A DNA stretch of 5,972 nt from Thermoplasmatota archaeon (GCA_018334795.1 JAGXLH010000096.1:1-5972), one strand, 5' to 3'. Shown: positions 1 through 5,034, counted from the stretch's first letter. Notes: generated by a model not told the origin, from the sequence alone. Made by a program: numbers and translations.

Positions 1-102
1 AGTACTGTGTTCAGTTTGCTTCCTCTAGTTGCTCTTGTTGTTGTCGCCAGTATCATCCTTGCAGTAGTTATGGGATTTGGTGGCGGAAAGGGCGGAATGT
101 GA
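1..102 (+). CDS. C-terminal end of coat-like membrane protein (partial, 5' end outside window)
   Basis: The reading frame is open from base 1 and stops with TGA at 100-102, giving 33 residues. These are a hydrophobic membrane segment (roughly residues 4-25) followed by a Gly-rich tail, GFGGGKGGM. Residue by residue it matches the last 33 residues of the complete gene at 199-711: 26 of 33 are identical, and about 77 of 102 bases match. This is therefore the end of a tandem paralogue, presumably also a virion coat or surface membrane protein. Most base differences are at third codon positions, which indicates selection on the protein. The rest of the gene lies upstream. A T-rich terminator hairpin follows at once, so this copy is probably transcribed separately from the next. 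Function is inferred only. Confidence 0.8.
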   Translation, partial: STVFSLLPLVALVVVASIILAVVMGFGGGKGGM

Positions 103-119
103 ACTCATTCCACTAGATC

Positions 120-178
120 AAAAAAAATCAAAAAAATAAAAAGGGATCATCTTTTTTTTTGATTCCTTCTTTTTTTTG
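120..178 (+). terminator. A/T inverted repeat and oligo-T terminator between the two coat-like genes
   Basis: The arm AATCAAAAAAA at 126-136 is the exact reverse complement of TTTTTTTGATT at 154-164, with a 17-base spacer. The right arm lies within nine consecutive T, and a second run of eight T follows at 170-177. Oligo-T runs are the known archaeal intrinsic termination signal. The position just after a stop codon (102) and before the next gene (199) fits. The A/T-only stem is weak, so the T runs probably do the work. Confidence 0.65.
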
Positions 179-198
179 AACAATGAGGAACAAACAGA

Positions 199-711
199 AT
201 GAAAGCAAATCAAAACGCAAAAAAATTCAGTCAGAACCAAGAAGCATACACTAAAATCGTTGGTGGACTCGTAGCATTATTAATTACGATTGTAGTGGGT
301 GTGATGATCTATTGGGAAGTTGAAACAAGTGTGGATTCCTTTGAAGAACAAACACAAACATTCACTGGGTATTCACATGGAGATAATGCCTCTGCCCAAA
401 CAATAACTTTGGATAACAGTCCAAATAGTGCATCTGATACCAATATTACTTGTTATAGTAGTACTGCAGGAACATTGAGTTATCCAACGTTTTCATTGAA
501 TCATAAAACAGTTACTATCACCGCGGGTAGCGCTAGTAATTACACACAGGTCAATGCGACATATACTTCTCATTTATCCACTGATGCAAGTGAATCTAAT
601 GATATGAGCGGTACTGTGTTCAGTCTGCTTCCAATAGTTGCTCTTGTTATTGTAGCTTCAATAATTTTAGCGATTGTTATTGGTTTTGGCGGCGGAAAAA
701 AAGGACTGTGA
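199..711 (+). CDS. Coat-like/major membrane protein with two hydrophobic segments (170 aa)
   Basis: Residues 1-19 are polar and lack an obvious cleavable signal. A first membrane segment lies at about 20-38 (starting IVGGLVALLITIVVG) and ends at YWE. Residues 39-138 are a Ser/Thr/Asn-rich external-type domain with four N-glycosylation sequons (N63, N82, N114, N119). A second membrane segment lies at about 142-162, followed by GFGGGKKGL. A partial paralogue lies just upstream and two small basic proteins just downstream. Small proteins with two hydrophobic segments in tandem copies are typical of major coat proteins of spindle-shaped and other membrane-containing archaeal viruses. A cellular pilin or surface protein is possible, but there is no class III prepilin cleavage motif. 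The ATG at 199 has a modest GAGG at 185-188, 10 bases upstream. Coding status is firm; the coat role is inferred. Confidence 0.85.
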   Translation: MKANQNAKKFSQNQEAYTKIVGGLVALLITIVVGVMIYWEVETSVDSFEEQTQTFTGYSHGDNASAQTITLDNSPNSASDTNITCYSSTAGTLSYPTFSLNHKTVTITAGSASNYTQVNATYTSHLSTDASESNDMSGTVFSLLPIVALVIVASIILAIVIGFGGGKKGL

Positions 712-717
712 TCTATC

Positions 718-849
718 ATGGCAAGTCATATCTGTAAAACGAAAACGAGCGCGAAACGGTATGCTGCTCGGATGAGACGGAAAGGCTTTAACGCTACGAT
801 CTTTCAAAAGAAAGGTAAAGGTTGGGGCGTGAGTGTCACACGGAACTAA
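718..849 (+). CDS. Small basic protein, possible virion DNA-binding protein (43 aa)
   Basis: The frame encodes 43 residues, starting MASHICKTKT and ending WGVSVTRN, with 13 Lys/Arg and almost no acidic residues. The pattern suggests a short helix around residues 11-21 (SAKRYAARMRR), then KGFNATIF and a lysine/glycine turn before WGVSVT. That could be a helix plus two-strand unit, but I do not recognise a family. It begins 6 bases after the coat-like gene, and GTGATC at 708-713 matches part of the archaeal anti-SD, 4 bases before the ATG. Co-transcription with the coat-like gene and the high charge fit a nucleic-acid-packaging role like that of the small basic VP2 of fuselloviruses. This is inference; no sequence match is claimed. 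An oligo-T stretch follows. Confidence 0.7.
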   Translation: MASHICKTKTSAKRYAARMRRKGFNATIFQKKGKGWGVSVTRN

Positions 850-857
850 AACACTTC

Positions 858-876
858 TCTCTCTTTTTTTCTTTTT
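858..876 (+). terminator. Oligo-T terminator after the coat-like/basic gene pair
   Basis: A pyrimidine run with seven then five consecutive T lies just after the stop at 849. No hairpin is visible. Such T runs suffice as intrinsic terminators in archaea. Confidence 0.5.
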
Positions 877-902
877 AGATTATGGTTTAATTAATTATTT
901 AT

Positions 903-910
903 GAGGTGAT
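903..910 (+). promoter_or_regulatory. Strong Shine-Dalgarno site for the 29-aa basic peptide
   Basis: GAGGTGAT is a perfect 8-base complement to the archaeal 16S rRNA 3' end and sits 5 bases before the ATG at 916. It is the main reason for calling the very short reading frame a gene. Confidence 0.75.
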
Positions 911-915
911 AAAAA

Positions 916-1005
916 ATGCCGGATCGTAATAAGAAAGGACCACGGAAACGAAGTAGATACCCGAGTAAACAAAAAGGTGGACGGCGAAAAGGAAACTGCA
1001 AATAA
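916..1005 (+). CDS. Protamine-like very basic peptide (29 aa)
   Basis: The frame encodes 29 residues (starts MPDRNKKGPR, ends RRKGNCK), of which 13 are Lys or Arg, with Pro, Gly and Ser making up much of the rest. There is no hydrophobic core, so it is probably unfolded alone and likely binds nucleic acid or an acidic partner. Despite its size it has a perfect SD site at the right distance and is bracketed by T-rich terminators (about 858-876 and 1018-1035), as expected of a separately expressed and perhaps abundant product. Its place beside the coat-like genes and another basic protein suggests genome condensation in a virion. The single Cys near the end could form a disulfide. No family is recognised. 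Confidence 0.65.
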   Translation: MPDRNKKGPRKRSRYPSKQKGGRRKGNCK

Positions 1006-1015
1006 TTCTAAAATT

Positions 1016-1036
1016 CTCTTTTTAATCTTTTTTTTA
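1016..1036 (+). terminator. Oligo-T terminator before the long operon
   Basis: A T-rich tract, including eight consecutive T at 1028-1035, lies directly after the stop at 1005 and before the TATA box at 1048. No stem is visible. Confidence 0.5.
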
Positions 1037-1047
1037 TTAATAACAAC

Positions 1048-1055
1048 TATATATA
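1048..1055 (+). promoter_or_regulatory. TATA-box promoter for the 1084-4083 operon (leaderless start)
   Basis: TATATATA lies with its centre about 32 bases before the ATG at 1084. Archaeal transcription usually starts about 25 bases downstream of the box, near 1077-1080, leaving a leader of only a few bases. No SD is present in that interval, so the first gene is predicted to be translated from a leaderless mRNA. Later genes of the operon mostly carry SD sites, which is the usual archaeal pattern. Confidence 0.65.
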
Positions 1056-1083
1056 CCCCTTTTAAACATAATTCACTACTATA

Positions 1084-1413
1084 ATGGAAGAAGGCGAATA
1101 CATACAACGCAGTTACCATTTATGCAAACGACATATCAAATTTTTTGACAAAGTAAACAAAAGCAACCACAGCCAAGCACTCAGAACCATTCTCGACAGC
1201 ATCATCAACGGAAAAGAACAAACAAAACGAAAAAAAATATTAGACAACAGCATCCTCTACATCAGCCTCGGATTCGTCCTATTCAGCTTCATCTTCCTCA
1301 CAGAAAACACATACACCTATTTCATCGGACTCGGACTCGGCTTATTTCTCATAACATATGGTGGCATAGGAGGTGTAACATTTGCCTTACAAAGAACCAA
1401 GCGTATCCACTGA
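1084..1413 (+). CDS. RHH-like domain fused to two membrane segments (109 aa), first gene of operon
   Basis: Residues 5-42 resemble a ribbon-helix-helix fold by eye. A short strand (EYIQRSY) leads into helix CKRHIKFFDKVNK, a turn with Asn/Ser, and helix SQALRTILDSIIN; the Ser-X-Ala-Leu-Arg pattern is common in the second RHH helix. Residues 43-53 form a basic linker (EQTKRKK). Two hydrophobic segments follow at about 55-73 and 78-99, and the protein ends in a basic tail (RTKRIH). If correct, this is a membrane-tethered DNA-binding or oligomerising protein with both termini probably in the cytoplasm. It is the first gene after a TATA box and is probably leaderless. Codons are strongly C-ending, unlike genes further down the operon. 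Its last 32 bases overlap the next gene. The RHH call is tentative; the two membrane segments are clear. Confidence 0.75.
   Translation: MEEGEYIQRSYHLCKRHIKFFDKVNKSNHSQALRTILDSIINGKEQTKRKKILDNSILYISLGFVLFSFIFLTENTYTYFIGLGLGLFLITYGGIGGVTFALQRTKRIH
1368..1376 (+). promoter_or_regulatory. Shine-Dalgarno site that sets a TTG start at 1382
   Basis: AGGAGGTGT is a near-perfect SD lying inside the upstream gene, with 5 bases between its end and the TTG at 1382. The first in-frame ATG (1433) has no such site, so the TTG is preferred. Confidence 0.75.
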
Positions 1414-1885
1414 AGAAGAAGAAAATGAGTTCATGCCCGGACTTGAATACATGCAATCACCCATGAACCTCTCACCATATCGCAGTGACGAAAACGCGTT
1501 TTTAAAACAATTCACTGAAGTGCAATATCCTGAAGAAATAGATGAAGAAACACGGAAAAAATGGGTGCATCGAATCATGTTCAGCGGGAAAGAAAAAGGA
1601 ACCGCATTCATGGAAAACCCGAATACAACAAAACTCAACAGCATCATGCTGCTGAACATGAAACTCATGGAAATGCTTGGTTGTGAAAATCTGATATGGA
1701 GCTCTGTTTTTGATAACATTGACATTATGAAAACAACACAAGGACAACATGGAAACCTGATAAAACAATTAACAGTGAAACGACAAGAATTCGCTGATAA
1801 AACAGAACAACGAAACAAAAAATTCTTTGAAAAAGCAGGGGATTATTTCAAAACAAATGAAGAACCTGAACATAAGGGATACTGA
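1382..1885 (+). CDS. Unrecognised soluble helical protein with acidic N-terminus (167 aa)
   Basis: I do not recognise a family. No membrane segment or signal peptide is visible. Residues 1-60 are acidic and Pro/Ser-containing (STEEEENEF, PEEIDEETRKK) and may be flexible. Residues about 85-100 are Met/Leu-rich (SIMLLNMKLMEMLG), suggesting a buried amphipathic helix. Residues 105-160 look helical and charged, with a possible coiled coil at 127-152. The start is TTG at 1382, chosen for the strong SD in the 3' end of the previous gene; the alternative ATG at 1433 would remove 17 residues. The 32-base overlap with the preceding gene suggests translational coupling. Its place between membrane-anchored proteins of one operon suggests an assembly or virion-associated role, which is inference. 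Confidence 0.85.
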   Translation: MPYKEPSVSTEEEENEFMPGLEYMQSPMNLSPYRSDENAFLKQFTEVQYPEEIDEETRKKWVHRIMFSGKEKGTAFMENPNTTKLNSIMLLNMKLMEMLGCENLIWSSVFDNIDIMKTTQGQHGNLIKQLTVKRQEFADKTEQRNKKFFEKAGDYFKTNEEPEHKGY

Positions 1886-1891
1886 TAACCA

Positions 1892-2605
1892 ATGATTTTA
1901 ATGTTAAATATAATGCTCACGGCATTCGGCTTTTTTTTATATGTACTCACCGTTGTTATGCCACGATTCAAAATGGTATATCTTGATTGGATCGGATTAA
2001 TAATACTTGTTGTTCCCTGGATCCTTGATTTATATTTCATGAAAAACGAGGGAACATTGGAACAAACAGACCGGCAAAAAAAATGGACGACTATCGTTGA
2101 TTTCATTAATCGTGAACGAGATGTACACACCGTTGTTGCAAATAGACCATATCATGCATTATCATTTTTACAAGCACGTGGAATGGGATTAGTGGAAAAC
2201 AAAGGAAAAGATAGTGTACTTAAAAAAGGCAGTAAAAAATATGTGCTTGCATTAGAGAATTGTGAGCATACCCCTGATCCAGATATGATGATCGCATCTG
2301 AAATATTATATGAACTTGGTGTTCACAATAGTTACACATTAAAAAAATTGTTAACTGGACAATTCTTAGATGCAGGGGATTTTAAATTAATGGGACAAAT
2401 ATTAGTTAACATGCAAAATTATGAGTATAATCATGGTGGACATAAACTTGTTTCCGAATGGAAGGATTATGAAGGAAAAAACATTGATTTTAAACCACCA
2501 ATCAAAAAAAGTAATATGGGTGCAATTGAAAAAAATGTTGATGATCTCGTGAATAAAATAAAAACTAAGTATGAACGAGGAGGATTACCTTATGAAAAAA
2601 AATAG
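1892..2605 (+). CDS. Unrecognised protein with two N-terminal membrane segments (237 aa)
   Basis: Residues 3-22 and about 32-49 are strongly hydrophobic, with the short polar loop PRFKMVYLDW between them. This anchors a roughly 185-residue soluble domain that starts at KNEGTLEQ and probably faces the cytoplasm. That domain is mixed, with an amphipathic stretch 80-125 (ending KKYVLALENCEH), a helical part 130-175 (ASEILYELGV, LMGQILVNM) and a Lys-rich C-terminus (KNVDDLVNKIKTKYERGG). No catalytic motif is evident; Cys124 is the only Cys. The gene starts 6 bases after the previous stop with only a weak SD (AGGGAT at 1875-1880), so it probably depends on coupling. It overlaps the next gene by 14 bases. 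Codons are mainly A/T-ending. A virion membrane or assembly-scaffold role is possible but unproven. Confidence 0.9.
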   Translation: MILMLNIMLTAFGFFLYVLTVVMPRFKMVYLDWIGLIILVVPWILDLYFMKNEGTLEQTDRQKKWTTIVDFINRERDVHTVVANRPYHALSFLQARGMGLVENKGKDSVLKKGSKKYVLALENCEHTPDPDMMIASEILYELGVHNSYTLKKLLTGQFLDAGDFKLMGQILVNMQNYEYNHGGHKLVSEWKDYEGKNIDFKPPIKKSNMGAIEKNVDDLVNKIKTKYERGGLPYEKK

Positions 2606-3008
2606 TTTTGATACCATTAAACATGATGATTGGACTGATGTATCTGTGAAACACATTGATTTCAATAAAAAGAATCCGAGTAAAAGCACAGTTGAAATGA
2701 CGAATGGGTACACGTTTTCACATAAGGAATGGTATGAACATTTCGTGAATTTCTGGGATCATCGAATTGTTGGAAAAGCTATTGTCCCTATTTTTTATGA
2801 ATATTTATTTAGTAAAGGTGGAAGTAATGCTTATGATCAACTTGCTGCGGGTATGGAACATCAAGGATTTATTCGTGGTGCTTTGGATCAGAAGTTAACG
2901 AGTGCGCAGAAATGGGCGATCGGTGGCGTGGTCACTATTATTTTTGTGATTTTGATCGTGTTCGTGGTGTTGAATCAGCAAGGGATGATACCTAGTTTCG
3001 GAGGATAA
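2592..3008 (+). CDS. Unrecognised tail-anchored membrane protein (138 aa)
   Basis: The soluble part covers residues 1-105. It starts with Lys/Asp-rich sequence (HDDWTDVSVKHIDF), then aromatic-rich FSHKEWYEHFVNFWDH at about 42-57, then PIFYEYLFSKGG. One membrane segment lies at about 108-127 (AIGGVVTIIFVILIVFVVL), followed by the short tail NQQGMIPSFGG, giving a tail-anchored topology. The ATG at 2592 is chosen over an in-frame ATG at 2571 because GAGGAGG at 2577-2583 lies 8 bases before it, and it reduces the overlap with the previous gene to 14 bases. The membrane segment uses more G/C-ending codons than the rest. It forms a membrane-associated trio with the genes at 1084 and 1892. No family is recognised. 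Confidence 0.85.
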   Translation: MKKNSFDTIKHDDWTDVSVKHIDFNKKNPSKSTVEMTNGYTFSHKEWYEHFVNFWDHRIVGKAIVPIFYEYLFSKGGSNAYDQLAAGMEHQGFIRGALDQKLTSAQKWAIGGVVTIIFVILIVFVVLNQQGMIPSFGG

Positions 3009-3015
3009 AAAAAAT

Positions 3016-3273
3016 ATGAAAAAATTGTATACGATACAAGGATTAAAAAATGAAGGCGACATGATACGACTCGTATTAGACAGCAACAATCCAGTACAAG
3101 AAAAAAAAGGACTCATGGAAAGCTTAGGCAACCTTAGCCAATTACAGCAGCAGATGACCGTTGAAACACAACGGAAACAAAACCCTGATCAAATCCGTAT
3201 TCCATATCAAACCTGGCAGAAACATCAATGGAACATTGGTGATGTGATCACGGTGACTGTGGAGGAAGAATAA
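3016..3273 (+). CDS. Small unrecognised protein with probable C-terminal beta-barrel-like part (85 aa)
   Basis: The N-terminus KKLYTIQGLKNEGDMIRLVLDS looks like two strands. A Gln-rich helix-like segment follows at about 30-55 (LSQLQQQMTVETQRKQ). The C-terminus IRIPYQTWQKHQWNIGDVITVTVEEE has a pattern often seen in small beta barrels and swapped-hairpin domains, where a Pro-aromatic helix turn leads to Gly-Asp-Val-Ile-Thr-Val. This could be a nucleic-acid or protein-binding domain, but no named family is assigned. There is no membrane segment. A strong SD (GGAGGAT, 3000-3006) at the end of the previous gene supports the ATG at 3016, and a second GGAGG inside its own 3' end serves the next gene. 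Confidence 0.85.
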   Translation: MKKLYTIQGLKNEGDMIRLVLDSNNPVQEKKGLMESLGNLSQLQQQMTVETQRKQNPDQIRIPYQTWQKHQWNIGDVITVTVEEE

Positions 3274-3275
3274 CT

Positions 3276-3644
3276 ATGGGCGAACAAAATTATGTGACAA
3301 GTCTCGGTCAGGATCGTGCGGATTGCATTGAAACCATGAAACAACTTGTTCGAACACATGAATCTAATAATTTTGAGCATTTACATCTTGAAAATGAACG
3401 GTATTATGATAGTTTAGATGAAGATTCCGATGCAAAAAAAGATCTGGAAAAAAAATGGAATAGTGCTAGTGTCAAAAAAAAAGAGATGCTTGCTGAATGG
3501 GAAGTGAACTGGAAGAAAGCAAGTAGTTACGATCGGCATGATCTCGTGGAACAAAAAAAAAATATTCTTTGGTGGTATGAAACAAAACGATTTATGTTCT
3601 CAGAACAAAATTATCATTACTTTAAAACATATTGGGATATGTAA
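3276..3644 (+). CDS. Unrecognised charged, tryptophan/tyrosine-rich helical protein (122 aa)
   Basis: The sequence is predicted mostly helical and highly charged. An acidic stretch with YYDSLDEDSDAKKDLEKKW at about 43-61 is followed by a lysine/glutamate helix with regular Trp (EMLAEWEVNWKKASS), then NILWWYETKRFMF and YHYFKTYWDM at the C-terminus. Six Trp and many Tyr/Phe in 122 residues suggest a protein that packs against membrane proteins or itself. There is one Cys and no signal or membrane segment. It starts 2 bases after the preceding stop, with GGAGG at 3261-3265. The next gene begins 6 bases after its stop. I do not recognise a family; position in the operon suggests a role with the neighbouring unknown proteins. 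Confidence 0.85.
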   Translation: MGEQNYVTSLGQDRADCIETMKQLVRTHESNNFEHLHLENERYYDSLDEDSDAKKDLEKKWNSASVKKKEMLAEWEVNWKKASSYDRHDLVEQKKNILWWYETKRFMFSEQNYHYFKTYWDM

Positions 3645-3650
3645 AACACT

Positions 3651-3977
3651 ATGGATTTTAAAAAAAGCAGTGATTACAAAAGTGGTATTGATTATGAAAA
3701 CATTCTCGCTGGGCATCTTGCTAACATGGCAATTTATCGTGATAAGAACCCACGAATGTATGCAAGCAGCATTGAAACACTTATCCTTATGTGTCCTATG
3801 GAAATACGTGAGAAAGCACAGAAACGCATGCAGGAACTAAAAATAGGGGGTAGTGACTATACTAACCTTACCACAGAAACAATTCGTTTATATGATGAAT
3901 TATGGCAATACATTAGTGTGTTATTGGAACGGCAAAACTTGATTTTTAAAACGAGGTACATTAAAACCTATGAGTAA
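3651..3977 (+). CDS. Unrecognised small helical protein (108 aa)
   Basis: A polar N-terminus (MDFKKSSDYKSG) precedes what look like three or four helices: ENILAGHLANMAIYR (16-30), ASSIETLILMCPMEIREKAQKRMQ (38-61, Pro at 49) and TETIRLYDELWQYISVLLERQN (75-96). It ends with a basic stretch (FKTRYIKTYE). There is no membrane segment and no catalytic motif. It begins 6 bases after the preceding stop with only a weak SD, so coupling is likely. It overlaps the next microprotein gene by 8 bases (ATGAGTAA). Another frame over 3538-3840 is open but lacks an SD and matches neither neighbour, so this frame is preferred. Function unknown. Confidence 0.85.
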   Translation: MDFKKSSDYKSGIDYENILAGHLANMAIYRDKNPRMYASSIETLILMCPMEIREKAQKRMQELKIGGSDYTNLTTETIRLYDELWQYISVLLERQNLIFKTRYIKTYE

Positions 3978-4083
3978 CTGCAAACATCGTTGGAGTAAAA
4001 GACCAAGATGGTATTATACTGATGGAACTGTACTTAAAGTTGTTAAATGTGTACAATGTGGCAGGTTAAAAGAATATGAATAA
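3970..4083 (+). CDS. Zinc-ribbon microprotein (37 aa)
   Basis: This short frame encodes a 37-residue protein with ligand pairs Cys4-X-His6 and Cys27-X2-Cys30, a spacing compatible with a single zinc-ribbon or zinc-finger knuckle. Between them is a basic, aromatic stretch (RWSKRPRWYYTDG) able to form a beta hairpin that could contact nucleic acid. Its start overlaps the previous stop in ATGAGTAA, typical of translational coupling. It is probably the last clear gene of the operon. Such mini zinc proteins are common in archaeal viruses and plasmids and are often regulators, but its target is unknown. The ordered Cys/His pairs make a chance frame unlikely. Confidence 0.75.
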   Translation: MSNCKHRWSKRPRWYYTDGTVLKVVKCVQCGRLKEYE

Positions 4084-4240
4084 TAATATTGTAGATTTAC
4101 AGACTTGTAATAGCATAATAAAGATGGAAACTGTTTTTGATGATCAGACTGAAAAAAAATCACTTTTTTTTATTTTTCTTTTAAGAAAGGACAATTATAA
4201 CATTAAATACAACCTATATTGTACAAGGTGGGTAAAATGA
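4076..4240 (+). CDS. Possible small overlapping ORF filling the gap before the ATPase (54 aa)
   Basis: An open frame of 54 residues starts with ATG inside the end of the zinc-ribbon gene (ATGAATAA, 4076-4083) and ends in the ATGA that begins the ATPase gene (4237-4240). It would join both neighbours by the short overlaps seen elsewhere here. The N-terminus is polar (MNNNIVDLQT), the middle hydrophobic (SLFFIFLL), and the end basic with Cys49 (YCTRWVK). Against it, the hydrophobic part comes from an A8/T8 inverted repeat that also looks like a terminator, the SD is weak (AGGT at 4064-4067), and composition is as A/T-rich as non-coding DNA. An internal ATG at 4124 would give 38 residues. It may simply be untranslated spacer. 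Confidence 0.3.
   Translation: MNNNIVDLQTCNSIIKMETVFDDQTEKKSLFFIFLLRKDNYNIKYNLYCTRWVK
4152..4183 (+). terminator. A8/T8 inverted repeat and T-runs, probable operon terminator
   Basis: Eight A at 4152-4159 and eight T at 4164-4171 form an exact inverted repeat around a four-base loop, followed by more T-rich sequence to 4182. Its place after the zinc-ribbon gene and before the ATPase start suits an oligo-T terminator. Confidence 0.55.
4195..4210 (+). promoter_or_regulatory. Weak TATA-like element upstream of the ATPase gene
   Basis: TTATAA at 4195-4200 and TTAAATA at 4203-4209 lie 28-42 bases before the ATG at 4237. Either could serve as a TATA box giving a short leader that still contains the SD AAGGTG at 4225-4230. 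Two candidates and no clear BRE make this uncertain. Confidence 0.4.
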
Positions 4241-5022
4241 ACTACAAAAAACTACCAGATTGGAACAGTGGCATGCATAAACGTATCGTAAAAAGACATC
4301 CCGATGGCTTCATCGGCGCAATTATCCAAGGGGAACGAGGACAAGGAAAAAGTATGTATGCATACAAACTCATGGCAAAAGTCTATCTCACCATTGGGAA
4401 ATACCAAAGTCTTAACGATGGTGAAATTCATCAAGTAACCAATGAACAAGAAGCATACCAAGCCGCATTAGAACACATGATCTTTAGCCCGCGGGAACTC
4501 ATTAATTTATTCAAATATAACAATGCCAATGATTATGTTACTCCAGCGTTATGCCTTGATGATGCCACTGTTCACTTTAATAGTTACAAATTCTTTGTGG
4601 ATCTCTATGAAGTTATTTTACTGAAAGGAATGTTTGACACTATCCGAACGGTTGCCACTGGATTATTACTCACTTGCCCGAAACGAAGGAATCTGCTTAG
4701 TTTCCTCCGTGATTACGATGATCTAAAAATCGAAATAAAACAAGCGCCAGGCGGCGAAAATCATAACCGTTATGCTCGTGCATATCAATTCAATTGGTAT
4801 CCTGATGATAAAAAATATCGTGTGATCGTCCCATTTCAAGATAAATATAGTCTTTATGTCCCAGGAAACAAAGAGGATCCCACTACTCCGTATGGCGCAT
4901 ATTATGAGAAACGAAAAAAATTCAATGAAAGCGTCACGGATAAAATGGAAGAAATCATGCGTGAAAAAGAAAAACGTACGGGAAAACCTGCGAAAGACCC
5001 ACGTGCCGATTTATCTTTTTGA
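4237..5022 (+). CDS. P-loop ATPase, probable virus/plasmid DNA-packaging or morphogenesis ATPase (261 aa)
   Basis: Walker A GERGQGKS lies at residues 32-39, preceded by the hydrophobic strand FIGAIIQ. Walker B ALCLDDA lies at 104-110 with paired acidic residues D108 and D109. A later strand, TGLLLTCPKRRNLLSFLRD (141-159), ends in Thr146, a likely sensor position, and its Arg residues (150, 151, 158) may include a finger. The C-terminus is charged and helical (MEEIMREKEKRTGK). At 261 residues it is a single compact ATPase domain without a helicase or membrane region, similar in size to ATPases of small archaeal viruses. By eye it cannot be placed among the FtsK/HerA, A32-like or AAA+ families. 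The ATG at 4237 is chosen because AAGGTG lies 6 bases upstream; an in-frame TTG at 4219 lacks this. Confidence 0.88.
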   Translation: MNYKKLPDWNSGMHKRIVKRHPDGFIGAIIQGERGQGKSMYAYKLMAKVYLTIGKYQSLNDGEIHQVTNEQEAYQAALEHMIFSPRELINLFKYNNANDYVTPALCLDDATVHFNSYKFFVDLYEVILLKGMFDTIRTVATGLLLTCPKRRNLLSFLRDYDDLKIEIKQAPGGENHNRYARAYQFNWYPDDKKYRVIVPFQDKYSLYVPGNKEDPTTPYGAYYEKRKKFNESVTDKMEEIMREKEKRTGKPAKDPRADLSF

Positions 5023-5034
5023 AAAAAACACAAA

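Larger units (their letters stand above)
1..711 (+). repeat. Tandem paralogous gene pair (1-102 and 610-711 align end to end)
   Basis: Bases 1-102 align without gaps to 610-711, with about 77 of 102 identical, including an exact 14-base block GTACTGTGTTCAGT near the start. The encoded C-termini are 26/33 identical. Only this part of the upstream copy is visible, so the full extent of the duplication is unknown. Confidence 0.8.

Noticed and set aside
1..102. Circular joining of the window: the frame from 5850 continues in frame into base 1
   Set aside because: The frames agree, but that has a one-in-three chance. There is no terminal overlap, and the fused product would lack the N-terminal membrane segment expected from the paralogue.
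199..711. Type IV pilin or archaellin identity for the 170-aa protein
   Set aside because: There is no class III signal peptide cleavage motif before the first hydrophobic segment, and a second C-terminal membrane segment is atypical of pilins.
895..1119. Open frame on the minus strand across the intergenic promoter region
   Set aside because: It covers the basic peptide gene with its perfect SD and the TATA region in antisense, has no SD of its own, and reads as low-complexity sequence from A/T runs.
1387..2130. Three minus-strand open frames (1387-1818, 1502-1768, 1843-2130)
   Set aside because: They are antisense shadows of the well-supported genes at 1382 and 1892; they are Ser/Phe/Cys-rich, typical of reversed A-rich coding DNA, and lack SD sites.
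2571..2591. In-frame ATG at 2571 as start of the tail-anchored protein
   Set aside because: The SD GAGGAGG lies downstream of it and is correctly spaced for the ATG at 2592.
3538..3840. Plus-strand frame of 100 codons overlapping two genes
   Set aside because: It lies in another frame across the junction of the 122- and 108-aa genes, lacks an SD, and would break the regular operon spacing.
4219..4236. In-frame TTG at 4219 as ATPase start
   Set aside because: AAGGTG at 4225-4230 is correctly placed for ATG 4237, and the TTG has no SD.
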